Made by a program: the position numbers and the translations under genes. A stretch of 64,000 nucleotides of DNA from CAVTGO01 sp963734275. GTDB lineage: Bacteria; Actinomycetota; UBA4738; HRBIN12. Location: contig CAVTGO010000010.1 of assembly GCA_963734275.1 (NCBI GenBank), positions 62,001-126,000 of the forward strand, read 5' to 3'. The notes below the pieces were generated by a model. The model was not told the origin of the DNA, did not search any database, and saw only the letters and a program-made list of their open reading frames with translations. This document shows positions 25,836 to 32,761 of the stretch, one piece after another; the first letter of the stretch is position 1; every line of letters begins with the position of its first letter.

Positions 25836-26939
25836 CTATCCGGCTCGGACTACCACACGCTCGTAGATCGCCTCGACCTGCGGGACGACGCGGTCCCAGG
25901 AGTAGGCCGCGGCCCGCTCCGGGCCCGCCGCGGCCAGCCGAGCCGCGAGCTGCGGATCGCCGAGGACGCGAGCGAGCGCTCCGGCCAGGGCGCCGGCGTC
26001 GCCGGGGGGAACGAGTAACCCATCCACGTCATCTCGGACGACCTCTCGGTAGCCCGGGATGTCGGTGGCCACGACCGGGACGCCGGCCGCCATCGCCTCC
26101 ACCAGCACGACCCCGAAGCTCTCGTGTCCGGTGGCGGGCGCAGCGAACGCGTTCGCGGCGGCGAACAGCGGCGGCAGGTCGTCGTGTGGCACCGTACCGA
26201 GCATCACGACGCGCTCGCGATCGCGGTCGGACAGGAGTTCGAGGGCGATCCGGTCCCGCCCGTCGCCCGCCACGACGAGGCACAGATCGTCGAGCTCCGA
26301 CGCCAGCCTCTCGAACGCCCGGAGCAGGATGGGGAATCCCTTCTGCGGATCGAGACGGCTCACCCAGAGGAGCCGGCGCCCGTCGGGAAGACCTCGGGCC
26401 GGTGTGCCCGGGTCAGCGAACCGCTCCACCTCCACCCCGTTCGGCACGACCTCGAAGCGTCCGCGGATCACGGGGGCGGGGAACCGTGCCGCGGCTTCGG
26501 AGACCGCGATCGCCGCGTCGATCCGGCTGGCGACGGTGCGCAGGGCGGGGGCCGCGACCTCCATGAGCCGAGAGCGGTCGTGGTACGCGTGGAACGTGGC
26601 AACCACCGGTGAGCGTGCCGCGCGGACCGCCAGCATCGAGGTGCTCGGCGAGAGCGGCTCGTGCGCGTGGACGACATCGGGCTCGAAGACCCGGATCGAC
26701 TCACGGATCCGGCGCCACGACGCCGGCGAGAAGCAGATCGGCGCGACCTTCCCGCCGTAGGGGATCCGGACGGGGCGGCCGACCGTGCGGACGAACGGCT
26801 CCGGCGCATGCGCGGTCCCCGGAGCGAGCACGAGCACCTCGTGCCCACGAGCTTGCAGCCGGGTCGCGAGCTCGCCGACGTGGACCTGCACCCCGCCCGG
26901 CGCGTCCCAGGCATAGGGGCAGGCGAGCAGGATCCTCAT
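25836..26939 (-). CDS. pimA: Phosphatidylinositol alpha-mannosyltransferase-like GT4 glycosyltransferase
   Basis: 367-residue GT-B glycosyltransferase. N-terminal MRILLACPYAWDAPGGVQVHV and ARGHEVLVLAPG are the PimA/GT4 acceptor-domain signature; LLWVSRLDPQKGFPILLRAF starts the nucleotide-sugar domain; the EX7E motif lies in HESFGVVLVEAMAAGVPVVA. In mycobacteria PimA transfers mannose from GDP-mannose to phosphatidylinositol. Context (an acyltransferase and a CDP-alcohol phosphotransferase directly upstream) supports this role, but the adjacent synthase is unusual, so the lipid acceptor may differ. ATG 26939 overlaps the acyltransferase stop (ATGA). Confidence 0.82.
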   Translation of the reverse strand: MRILLACPYAWDAPGGVQVHVGELATRLQARGHEVLVLAPGTAHAPEPFVRTVGRPVRIPYGGKVAPICFSPASWRRIRESIRVFEPDVVHAHEPLSPSTSMLAVRAARSPVVATFHAYHDRSRLMEVAAPALRTVASRIDAAIAVSEAAARFPAPVIRGRFEVVPNGVEVERFADPGTPARGLPDGRRLLWVSRLDPQKGFPILLRAFERLASELDDLCLVVAGDGRDRIALELLSDRDRERVVMLGTVPHDDLPPLFAAANAFAAPATGHESFGVVLVEAMAAGVPVVATDIPGYREVVRDDVDGLLVPPGDAGALAGALARVLGDPQLAARLAAAGPERAAAYSWDRVVPQVEAIYERVVVRAG

Positions 26940-27850
26940 GCGGGGTGCGACTCGTGCTCGCGGGCCCGGCCCGCGTGCTGCGCGGCGGCGTCCGGCCAGC
27001 CCGGTTCGAACAGGTGCCAGTCGGGCGGTCGCGCCGCGATCGCCCTCTCGAAGGACCGAGCCATCTCACGCGAGAGGGCGGCGATGTCCGTCCGCAGGTC
27101 GCCGGTGCGGTGCACCTCGAGCGGGGGACCGATCCGAACCTCCCATCCGTCCTCGAGCGTATTCGACGAGCACATCAAGATCGGGGCGCCGCTCGTGATC
27201 GACAGGAGCGCCGGCCCCGCCGGCACCTTGCGCGTTGCACCGAACATCTCGACCTCGATGCCGCGGCCCGACAGGTCCCGATCGGCAACGAGCGCGATCA
27301 CCCAGTTGTCGGCCAGGAGCTGCTTGAGCTGCTGACCTACGTGGCCGTTCTTCGTGAGGGGGATCACCTTCAGGCCGAGCTCCTCGCGGTGCCGGAGGAA
27401 CAGGTCGAACAGGCGTGGGGGCTTCAGCTCCTCGACCACGGCCGCGATCTTGTAGCCGTTGATCGCCAGCACGTGCCCGGCCAGATCCCAGTTCCCCATG
27501 TGCGGGATCACGCAGATGCATCCGTGGCCCTGCTCCACCGCCCGGTCGATGTTCTCCCACCCGGGGAACCGCGTGCGCTCGTTGACCTCCGCGGGGGCGA
27601 GGTGCCGGATCAGGAACGCGTCGAACCAGAAGCGCGCGTAGAGCTCGAACGCTTCCTTCGTGGCGAGCACCACCCGCGGGTCGTCCACGGGAAGCCCGAG
27701 CACCTGGGCTTGGTTCGCCGCCACCACGGCGCGCATCCGCGACAGCGTCCGGTACCCCAGACGCCCGAGGGCCCCATACAGCCGCCGCCCGCGTTTCTCG
27801 GGCAGCACGCCGGCGAGGCGTTCGAGGGCGCGGTAGGCCCAGTACGCCAC
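26936..27850 (-). CDS. Phosphatidylinositol mannoside acyltransferase-like protein (LpxL/HtrB superfamily)
   Basis: About 304 residues. The acyltransferase HX4D motif is HMGNWD in CICVIPHMGNWDLAGHVLA; LVADRDLSGRGIEVEMFG and VPAGPALLSITSGAPIL are the later conserved blocks, and the protein ends in the usual DWHLFEPGWPD. Equivalent to mycobacterial PatA (Rv2611c), which acylates the mannose of PIM. The start is uncertain: GTG 27850 gives a normal N terminus (AYWAYRALERL) but has only a weak ribosome site; the frame is open further upstream to the end of the preceding gene, where a CTG is possible. Confidence 0.88.
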   Translation of the reverse strand: MAYWAYRALERLAGVLPEKRGRRLYGALGRLGYRTLSRMRAVVAANQAQVLGLPVDDPRVVLATKEAFELYARFWFDAFLIRHLAPAEVNERTRFPGWENIDRAVEQGHGCICVIPHMGNWDLAGHVLAINGYKIAAVVEELKPPRLFDLFLRHREELGLKVIPLTKNGHVGQQLKQLLADNWVIALVADRDLSGRGIEVEMFGATRKVPAGPALLSITSGAPILMCSSNTLEDGWEVRIGPPLEVHRTGDLRTDIAALSREMARSFERAIAARPPDWHLFEPGWPDAAAQHAGRAREHESHPA

Positions 27851-27879
27851 CGTCTCGCGCAGGGTCTCGTCGCGCCGGC

Positions 27880-28407
27880 TCAGAGCCGCTCCTCCTTCGC
27901 GACCTGGCTCGCGCGCACGCCAGCGACGAGCAACATGAGCACCGCCGCAATCCAGATCGTCCACGTCCAGCCGGTGACGAGCCCCAGTCCGACCAGGAGG
28001 TAACGGATCGCCGGGGTCACGACGCCCTCCTCGATCCCGTAACCGAGGGAGCCGCCCTTCGCGCGGATGTAGGAGGCGAGGAACCCCGCCGCGAGAGCGA
28101 CGAGCGCACCGGCGGCGATCGACGGCTCGGCCGTCCGCGTCACCCAGGCGAGGGAGGCGAGGAGGCAGCCGTCGAACAACCGGTCCCCGAACGAGAGCAG
28201 GGCGCGTCCGAGCCGGTCCGTGGGTCGCAGGAGGACGCCTCCGGCGACGAGGGCCGCACCGGCGAGCAGCGCGGCCCACCCCGCGAGCTCGGGCTCGCGG
28301 AGCAGGAGCAGCCACGTCCCCGCCCCGATCGCCATCGCGGCGATCCCGCACGCGAGGGGCACCGCCGCGCGTTCGCCCGTCTGCCCGCGCACGCTCACGT
28401 CGACCAC
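27880..28407 (-). CDS. Divergent CDP-alcohol phosphatidyltransferase, catalytic aspartates largely missing
   Basis: 175 residues, about five membrane helices. By position (before the acyltransferase and pimA) and by blocks such as FGDRLFDGCLLASLAWV and ASYIRAKGGSLGYGIEEG it corresponds to actinobacterial phosphatidylinositol synthase PgsA1. The family motif DGxxARx8-9GxxxDxxxD is mostly lost: the first Asp-Gly reads Ala-Gly (AGGVLLRP), the AR pair is Leu-Arg, and of the second Asp pair only D75 remains identifiable. The N-terminal amphipathic region is also short. It may be inactive, or use a relocated site. TAGGCT lies seven bases before GTG 28407, the start chosen; longer in-frame starts exist. 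Confidence 0.65.
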   Translation of the reverse strand: MVDVSVRGQTGERAAVPLACGIAAMAIGAGTWLLLLREPELAGWAALLAGAALVAGGVLLRPTDRLGRALLSFGDRLFDGCLLASLAWVTRTAEPSIAAGALVALAAGFLASYIRAKGGSLGYGIEEGVVTPAIRYLLVGLGLVTGWTWTIWIAAVLMLLVAGVRASQVAKEERL

Positions 28408-28496
28408 CCGCGCGAGCCTATCATCGGCCTCCGCGGCCCCTGGGGCATCCGGCGGCCGCGCTAGAATCCCGCTTCCGCCTGCGATCGGAGACCGCA

Positions 28497-30587
28497 TTGA
28501 ACACCTACGACGCGACCGACATCCGCAACGTCCTGCTCGTCGGCCACGGCGGCGCCGGGAAGACGACCCTGCTCGAGGCCATGCTGTTCTCCTCGGGCGC
28601 GATCACGCGCATGGGGAAGGTCGAAGACGGCAACACCGTGAGCGACTTCGAGGCCGAGGAGGTCAAGAAGGGCATCAGCGTCTCCCTCGCGATGGCGCCC
28701 GTCGAGTGGAACGGGGTGAAGATCAACGTGCTCGACCCCCCGGGCTACGCCGACTTCATCGGCGAGATCCGCTCCGCGATCCGCGCCGTGGACGCCGTCT
28801 TGATCGTCGTCTCCGCCGTCGAGGGCGTCGAGGTGCAGACCGAGGTCGCGTGGGAGCTGGCGGTCGAGGCCGGCCTGCCACGCGCGATCCTCATGAACAA
28901 GCTCGACCGGGAGCGCGCATCGTTCGAGCGGACCCTCGAGCAGCTCGTGCAGTCGTTCGGGAATCAGGTGGCGCCGCTCGAGCTGCCCCTCGGTGAGGAG
29001 CACGACTTCGAGGGCGTCGCCGACCTGCTTTCGCGCAAGGCGTATCGGTACGGCTCGGACCCCACGGCCGTCGAGGGCGCGTGGCCCGACGACATCTCCG
29101 GCAAGGCCGATCCGTACCGCGAGAAGCTGATGGAGGCGGTCGCCGAGTCCGACGACTCGCTGATCGAGAAGTACCTCGAGGAGGGGGAGCTCTCCGAGGA
29201 TGAGGTGATCCACGGCGTGAAGAAGGGATTCGCCGAGGCCCGGATCGCGCCGGTGCTCTGCGCGGCCGCGGCCAAGCCGATCGGCGTCGATCGCGCGCTC
29301 CAGTACATCGCGGACGAGTTCCCCTCCCCCGTCGACCGAGGACCCGTCACGGTGATCACGAAGGCCGGCGAGCAGGAGGAGCGTCCGTGCGATCCGAACG
29401 CACCACTCACGGCCCTCGTGTACAAAACGGTCTCGGATCCCTACGTGGGTCACATCACGATGTTCCGGGTGTTCTCGGGCACGATGCGCCCCGACTCTTC
29501 GGTCACCAACACCACGAGGAGCACCGACGAGCGCGTCGGGCAGCTGTTCACGCTCCGCGGCAAGGAGCACGACTCCGTCTCCGAGGTTCGGGCCGGCGAC
29601 ATCGGGGCCGTCGCGAAGCTCGCGCACACGACCACCGGCGACACGTTCAGCACGAAGGACGACCCCGTCCAGCTCCCCCCGCTCGAGATGCCCGAGCCGC
29701 TCCTCGCGTTCGCGATCGAGCCGAAGACCAAGGGCGACGAGGACAAGCTCTCCACCGCGCTCGCCCGGCTGAAGGAGGAGGACCCGACCCTGCGGATCGA
29801 GCGCTCGGACGAGACGCACGAGACCGTGATGTACGGGATGGGCGAGTCTCACCTCGACGTCATGATGGAGCGGATGAAGCGCAAGTTCGGCGTCGAGGTC
29901 ACCGCACGGCCGGCCAAGATCGCGTACCGCGAGACCTTCCGTGGTCCCGGCAAGGGACTCGGGCGTCACGTGAAGCAGACCGGCGGTCACGGCCAGTACG
30001 CCGTCTGCAACATCGATGTCGAGCCGCTCCCCCGCGGCGGCGGGTTCGAGTTCGTGGACAAGATCTTCGGCGGCGCGATCCCGAACCAGTTCATCGGTTC
30101 GGTCGAGAAGGGCGTCGTGAAGACGATGCAGCAGGGTGCGATCAGTGGGAATCCGATGGTCGACATCCGTTGCACGCTGGTCGACGGCAAGTTCCACTCG
30201 GTCGACTCCTCCGACATGGCGTTCCAGCTCGCGGGGTCGCTCGCGCTGAAGGAGGCGGCCCAGGCCGCGGGCGTGGTCCTGCTGGAGCCGGTCGTCGAGC
30301 TCGAGGTGGTCGTGCCCGAGTCCTACACCGGCGACATCATGGGCGATCTGAACTCCAAGCGGGCCAAGATCGCCGGGATGGAGTCGGCCGCGGGGGGCAA
30401 GCAGCAGGTGAAGGCGCTGGTGCCTCAGGCCGAGGTAGCGCGCTACTCGATCGACCTGCGCTCGATGACCCACGGTCGCGGTACCTTTTCGATCCGGTTC
30501 TCGCACTACGAGGAGGTGCCGACGCACCTCGCGGACAAGATCATCGCCGAGGCTCAGAAGGCCCGCGAAGAGGCCCACAAGAAGTAG
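28497..30587 (+). CDS. Elongation factor G-like translational GTPase (EF-G2/FusA2 type)
   Basis: 696 residues with all five EF-G domains. P-loop GHGGAGKTT (residues 16-24) instead of the GHIDAGKTT of true EF-G; G3 reads DPPGYADF, so the catalytic His of DTPGHVDF is Tyr; G4 reads NKLD. Domain IV loop and domain V (SMTHGRGTFSIRFSHYEEVP) are present. These are features of the EF-G-like paralogues (Thermus EF-G-2, mycobacterial FusA2), whose role in translation is unclear. TTG 28497 has GGAG seven bases upstream; TAGAAT at 28462-28467 is a good -10 hexamer. Ends four bases from a convergent hydrolase gene. Confidence 0.9.
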   Translation: MNTYDATDIRNVLLVGHGGAGKTTLLEAMLFSSGAITRMGKVEDGNTVSDFEAEEVKKGISVSLAMAPVEWNGVKINVLDPPGYADFIGEIRSAIRAVDAVLIVVSAVEGVEVQTEVAWELAVEAGLPRAILMNKLDRERASFERTLEQLVQSFGNQVAPLELPLGEEHDFEGVADLLSRKAYRYGSDPTAVEGAWPDDISGKADPYREKLMEAVAESDDSLIEKYLEEGELSEDEVIHGVKKGFAEARIAPVLCAAAAKPIGVDRALQYIADEFPSPVDRGPVTVITKAGEQEERPCDPNAPLTALVYKTVSDPYVGHITMFRVFSGTMRPDSSVTNTTRSTDERVGQLFTLRGKEHDSVSEVRAGDIGAVAKLAHTTTGDTFSTKDDPVQLPPLEMPEPLLAFAIEPKTKGDEDKLSTALARLKEEDPTLRIERSDETHETVMYGMGESHLDVMMERMKRKFGVEVTARPAKIAYRETFRGPGKGLGRHVKQTGGHGQYAVCNIDVEPLPRGGGFEFVDKIFGGAIPNQFIGSVEKGVVKTMQQGAISGNPMVDIRCTLVDGKFHSVDSSDMAFQLAGSLALKEAAQAAGVVLLEPVVELEVVVPESYTGDIMGDLNSKRAKIAGMESAAGGKQQVKALVPQAEVARYSIDLRSMTHGRGTFSIRFSHYEEVPTHLADKIIAEAQKAREEAHKK

Positions 30588-30591
30588 CGCG

Positions 30592-31413
30592 TCAACCGAG
30601 GATCTCGCCGAGGAACCCCAGCACCGCGGCGTTGAACTCAGCCGGCCGGCGCAGGCCGACCACGTGATCGACGTTCGGGATCTCGACCAGCCTGGCGTTC
30701 GGGATCCGCTCGGCGAGGACCCGGCCGAGCCGGCGCAGGTACATCGGATCGTGGTCCGCCGGGAGCACCAGCGTGGGCGCCGCGACCTCCTCGAGCCGCT
30801 CGAAGGCGGGCGGGTCGAGCTCCTCCGCGCCGCTCTCGTCCATCGTGAGCTCATGGAGGTTGTCGAGCGCGATCTGCCGGATCCGCTGTCCGGCCTCATC
30901 GGCCGTCCCGAGCGGGGCCCAGATCCGCAGCCGCAGCTCCTGCGCCCGTTCGAGCTCCCCGAGCTCGATCGCCTCCTCGACGGGGCGGTCGAGCGCCTCC
31001 CATTCGCTCTCTTCTTCGGCCGTGACGTCCTCGAACCCACCGGCCGCGGAGGCGGCGAGCACCAGCGCGGCGACGCGACCCGGGACCGCGAGCGCGGCGT
31101 CGAGCGCGATCCGGCCCCCCATGGAGCAGCCCACGAGCGCCGCGTGGTCCAGGCCCGCCGCGTCCATCACGGCGACCAGGTCCTCGACGTGCGAGTACGG
31201 CCGTCCCGGCTGCGGGCGGCTCGAGCGACCGTAGCCGCGCACGTCGTAGCGGACCGCGCGGTAGACCCGAGAGAACACGCCGAACTGCGGGTCCCAGGTC
31301 CGCATGTCCCACAGGCCCGGGTGCAGGAACACCACGCCCTCGCCGTCACCCGCCGCCTCGAAGGCCAGCCGGCCTCCGTTCACCTCGACCTCGCGCCGAT
31401 CCATGCGGGTCAC
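30592..31413 (-). CDS. Alpha/beta hydrolase, intact catalytic triad
   Basis: 273 residues from GTG 31413 (ATG 31404 is also possible). HPGLWDMRTWDPQF carries the oxyanion region, the nucleophile elbow is GCSMGG (S97), the acid lies in LPADHDPMY and the histidine is H250 in NVDHVVGL. The cap region is rich in acidic residues. Related to 3-oxoadipate enol-lactonase-type hydrolases; the substrate is unknown. It is the downstream member of a tandem pair with the gene at 31418-32209, which it resembles along its whole length, four bases apart, in the thrS-HIT transcription unit. Confidence 0.88.
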   Translation of the reverse strand: MTRMDRREVEVNGGRLAFEAAGDGEGVVFLHPGLWDMRTWDPQFGVFSRVYRAVRYDVRGYGRSSRPQPGRPYSHVEDLVAVMDAAGLDHAALVGCSMGGRIALDAALAVPGRVAALVLAASAAGGFEDVTAEEESEWEALDRPVEEAIELGELERAQELRLRIWAPLGTADEAGQRIRQIALDNLHELTMDESGAEELDPPAFERLEEVAAPTLVLPADHDPMYLRRLGRVLAERIPNARLVEIPNVDHVVGLRRPAEFNAAVLGFLGEILG

Positions 31414-31417
31414 GGCC

Positions 31418-32209
31418 TCACATCCGAAACGTCAGGAAATCGAGCACCATGCGGTTGAAGGTCTCGGGCCTCCGGACGTTCACGAGCTGGTCCGCGTCGG
31501 CGATGACCCGCTTCTGCGCACCGGGCACCATGGCGGCGAGCACGTCGGCGATCGCGTGGATCTCGCCGAGGTCGCGGTCGCCGACCACCACGAGCATCGC
31601 GGCCTGGATGTCGCCGAGGCGTGCGAGGGCCGACGGCGGGGTCTCGAGCAGCGAGTCGCTCATGCGGAGCACGTGGGCGTTCTCGCGCGCGATCGCCGCC
31701 ACGCGGCCGTCGTGGGCAGGCTCGTCGCCCATCGGCGCCCACACCGCGAGCTCCACGTCCATCGCGCGGCCGAGGTCTCCGGAACGGACCGCTCGGTCGA
31801 CCTCCTCCACCAGCATGTCGAGCCCGGCGTCGCTCCAGCGGTAGCCCGAGAGCCCGGGCGCCACCGCTACGACTGCATCGGTCACATCCCCGTGCGCCAG
31901 GGCGAAGTCCACCGCCAGCTGCGCGCCGCTCGCGCATCCCACCAGCGCGCAGCGCCGGATCCCGAGCTCCCCGAGGAGGTACTGCAGGTCGCGCAGGTCC
32001 GAGTACGGCTCGGTCGGCATGTCCGAGCGGCCGTACCCTCGGAGGTCGTACCGGACGACATCGTGATGCCGCGCGAACTCCTCGAACTGGTCGTCCCAGA
32101 TCCGCGCATCCCACAGGCCGGGGTGGATCAGGATCACCGGGAAGCCCTCGCCCGCCCGCTGGTACCACAACCGTCCTGCCTCGACGCGGACGTGACCCTC
32201 CGTGCTCAT
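31418..32209 (-). CDS. Alpha/beta hydrolase paralogue lacking nucleophile and catalytic histidine
   Basis: 263 residues from ATG 32209 (ATGA overlap with the HIT gene). Clearly paralogous to the next gene: HPGLWDARIWDDQF against HPGLWDMRTWDPQF, and RYDLRGYGRSD against RYDVRGYGRSS. At the nucleophile elbow it has GCASGA where the paralogue has GCSMGG, so the Ser position is A93, with a Ser one residue later. The catalytic His aligns with Q241 (ADADQLVNVRRPETFN against NVDHVVGLRRPAEFN). The Asp (GDRDLGE) remains. It is probably a non-hydrolytic binding or regulatory protein, or uses altered chemistry; the frame is intact and under apparent constraint. Confidence 0.85.
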   Translation of the reverse strand: MSTEGHVRVEAGRLWYQRAGEGFPVILIHPGLWDARIWDDQFEEFARHHDVVRYDLRGYGRSDMPTEPYSDLRDLQYLLGELGIRRCALVGCASGAQLAVDFALAHGDVTDAVVAVAPGLSGYRWSDAGLDMLVEEVDRAVRSGDLGRAMDVELAVWAPMGDEPAHDGRVAAIARENAHVLRMSDSLLETPPSALARLGDIQAAMLVVVGDRDLGEIHAIADVLAAMVPGAQKRVIADADQLVNVRRPETFNRMVLDFLTFRM

Positions 32210-32757
32210 CCCTCCCCGGCGGACCCGGATGCGGACCCGGATGCGGACCCGGAGCGAGGCCCGAAGCGAGGCCCGAAGCGAGGAAGGAGGTGGCGGTAGG
32301 TCTCCTCGAGGAGCTCGGGGAGCACCCGCGTCTGGCCGATCACCGGCATGAAGTTCGTGTCCCCCGTCCACCGGGGTACGACGTGCCAGTGCACGTGTCC
32401 GGGGACCCCGGCGCCCGCCACCCGGCCGAGGTTCAGCCCGATGTTGAAGCCGTGCGGCGCCATCTCCTCGCGCAGCGAGCGGACCGAGCGCTGGAGGAAG
32501 CCGTCGGCCTCGGCCAGTTCCTCAGCAGTCAGGTCCTCGAGGTCGCCCGTGTGGCGGAAGGTCGCGACCATCAGGTGCCCGGGGTTGTACGGGAACGAGT
32601 TCAGGAGCACGAACGTGCGCTCCCCGCGCGCGAGGATCATCGTCCTCTCGTCGTCGTCCTCCGAGGGCAGGTCGCAGAAGATGCAGCCCTCGTCCTCGCC
32701 CGGTTCCTTGGCCGCGCGGATGTACTCCATCCGCCAGGGCGACCAGATCCGCTCCAC
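32206..32757 (-). CDS. HIT-family hydrolase/AP4A phosphorylase-like protein
   Basis: 183 residues from GTG 32757, four bases after the thrS stop region. Conserved CIFC near the N terminus, LNSFPYNPGHLMVATFRHTGDL, and the catalytic histidine triad HVHWHVVPRW. Corresponds to mycobacterial Rv2613c (an AP4A phosphorylase) in sequence and in its position after thrS. The last 25 residues are low-complexity (PRFGPRFGPRSGSASGSASG), encoded by a 12-base tandem repeat, and are unlikely to belong to the fold. Coupled to thrS and to the hydrolase that follows. Confidence 0.9.
   Translation of the reverse strand: MERIWSPWRMEYIRAAKEPGEDEGCIFCDLPSEDDDERTMILARGERTFVLLNSFPYNPGHLMVATFRHTGDLEDLTAEELAEADGFLQRSVRSLREEMAPHGFNIGLNLGRVAGAGVPGHVHWHVVPRWTGDTNFMPVIGQTRVLPELLEETYRHLLPRFGPRFGPRSGSASGSASGSAGEG
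32219..32278. repeat. 12-base tandem repeat in the 3' end of the HIT gene
   Basis: Three copies of gcggacccggat (third with final g) at 32219-32254 followed by two copies of cgaggcccgaag at 32255-32278, all in phase with a period of 12. It encodes alternating SGSA and PRFG units in the C-terminal tail of the HIT protein. Copy number could vary between strains without breaking the frame. Confidence 0.8.
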
Positions 32758-32761
32758 GCCT

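Noticed and set aside
28461..31040. An 859-codon leftward frame across the EF-G-like gene
   Set aside because: Antisense of the GTPase; no ribosome site or family similarity, and the GTPase motifs on the other strand are complete.
32219..32278. Short regular repeats that might be a CRISPR array
   Set aside because: Units are 12 bases with no spacers and lie in frame inside the HIT gene.
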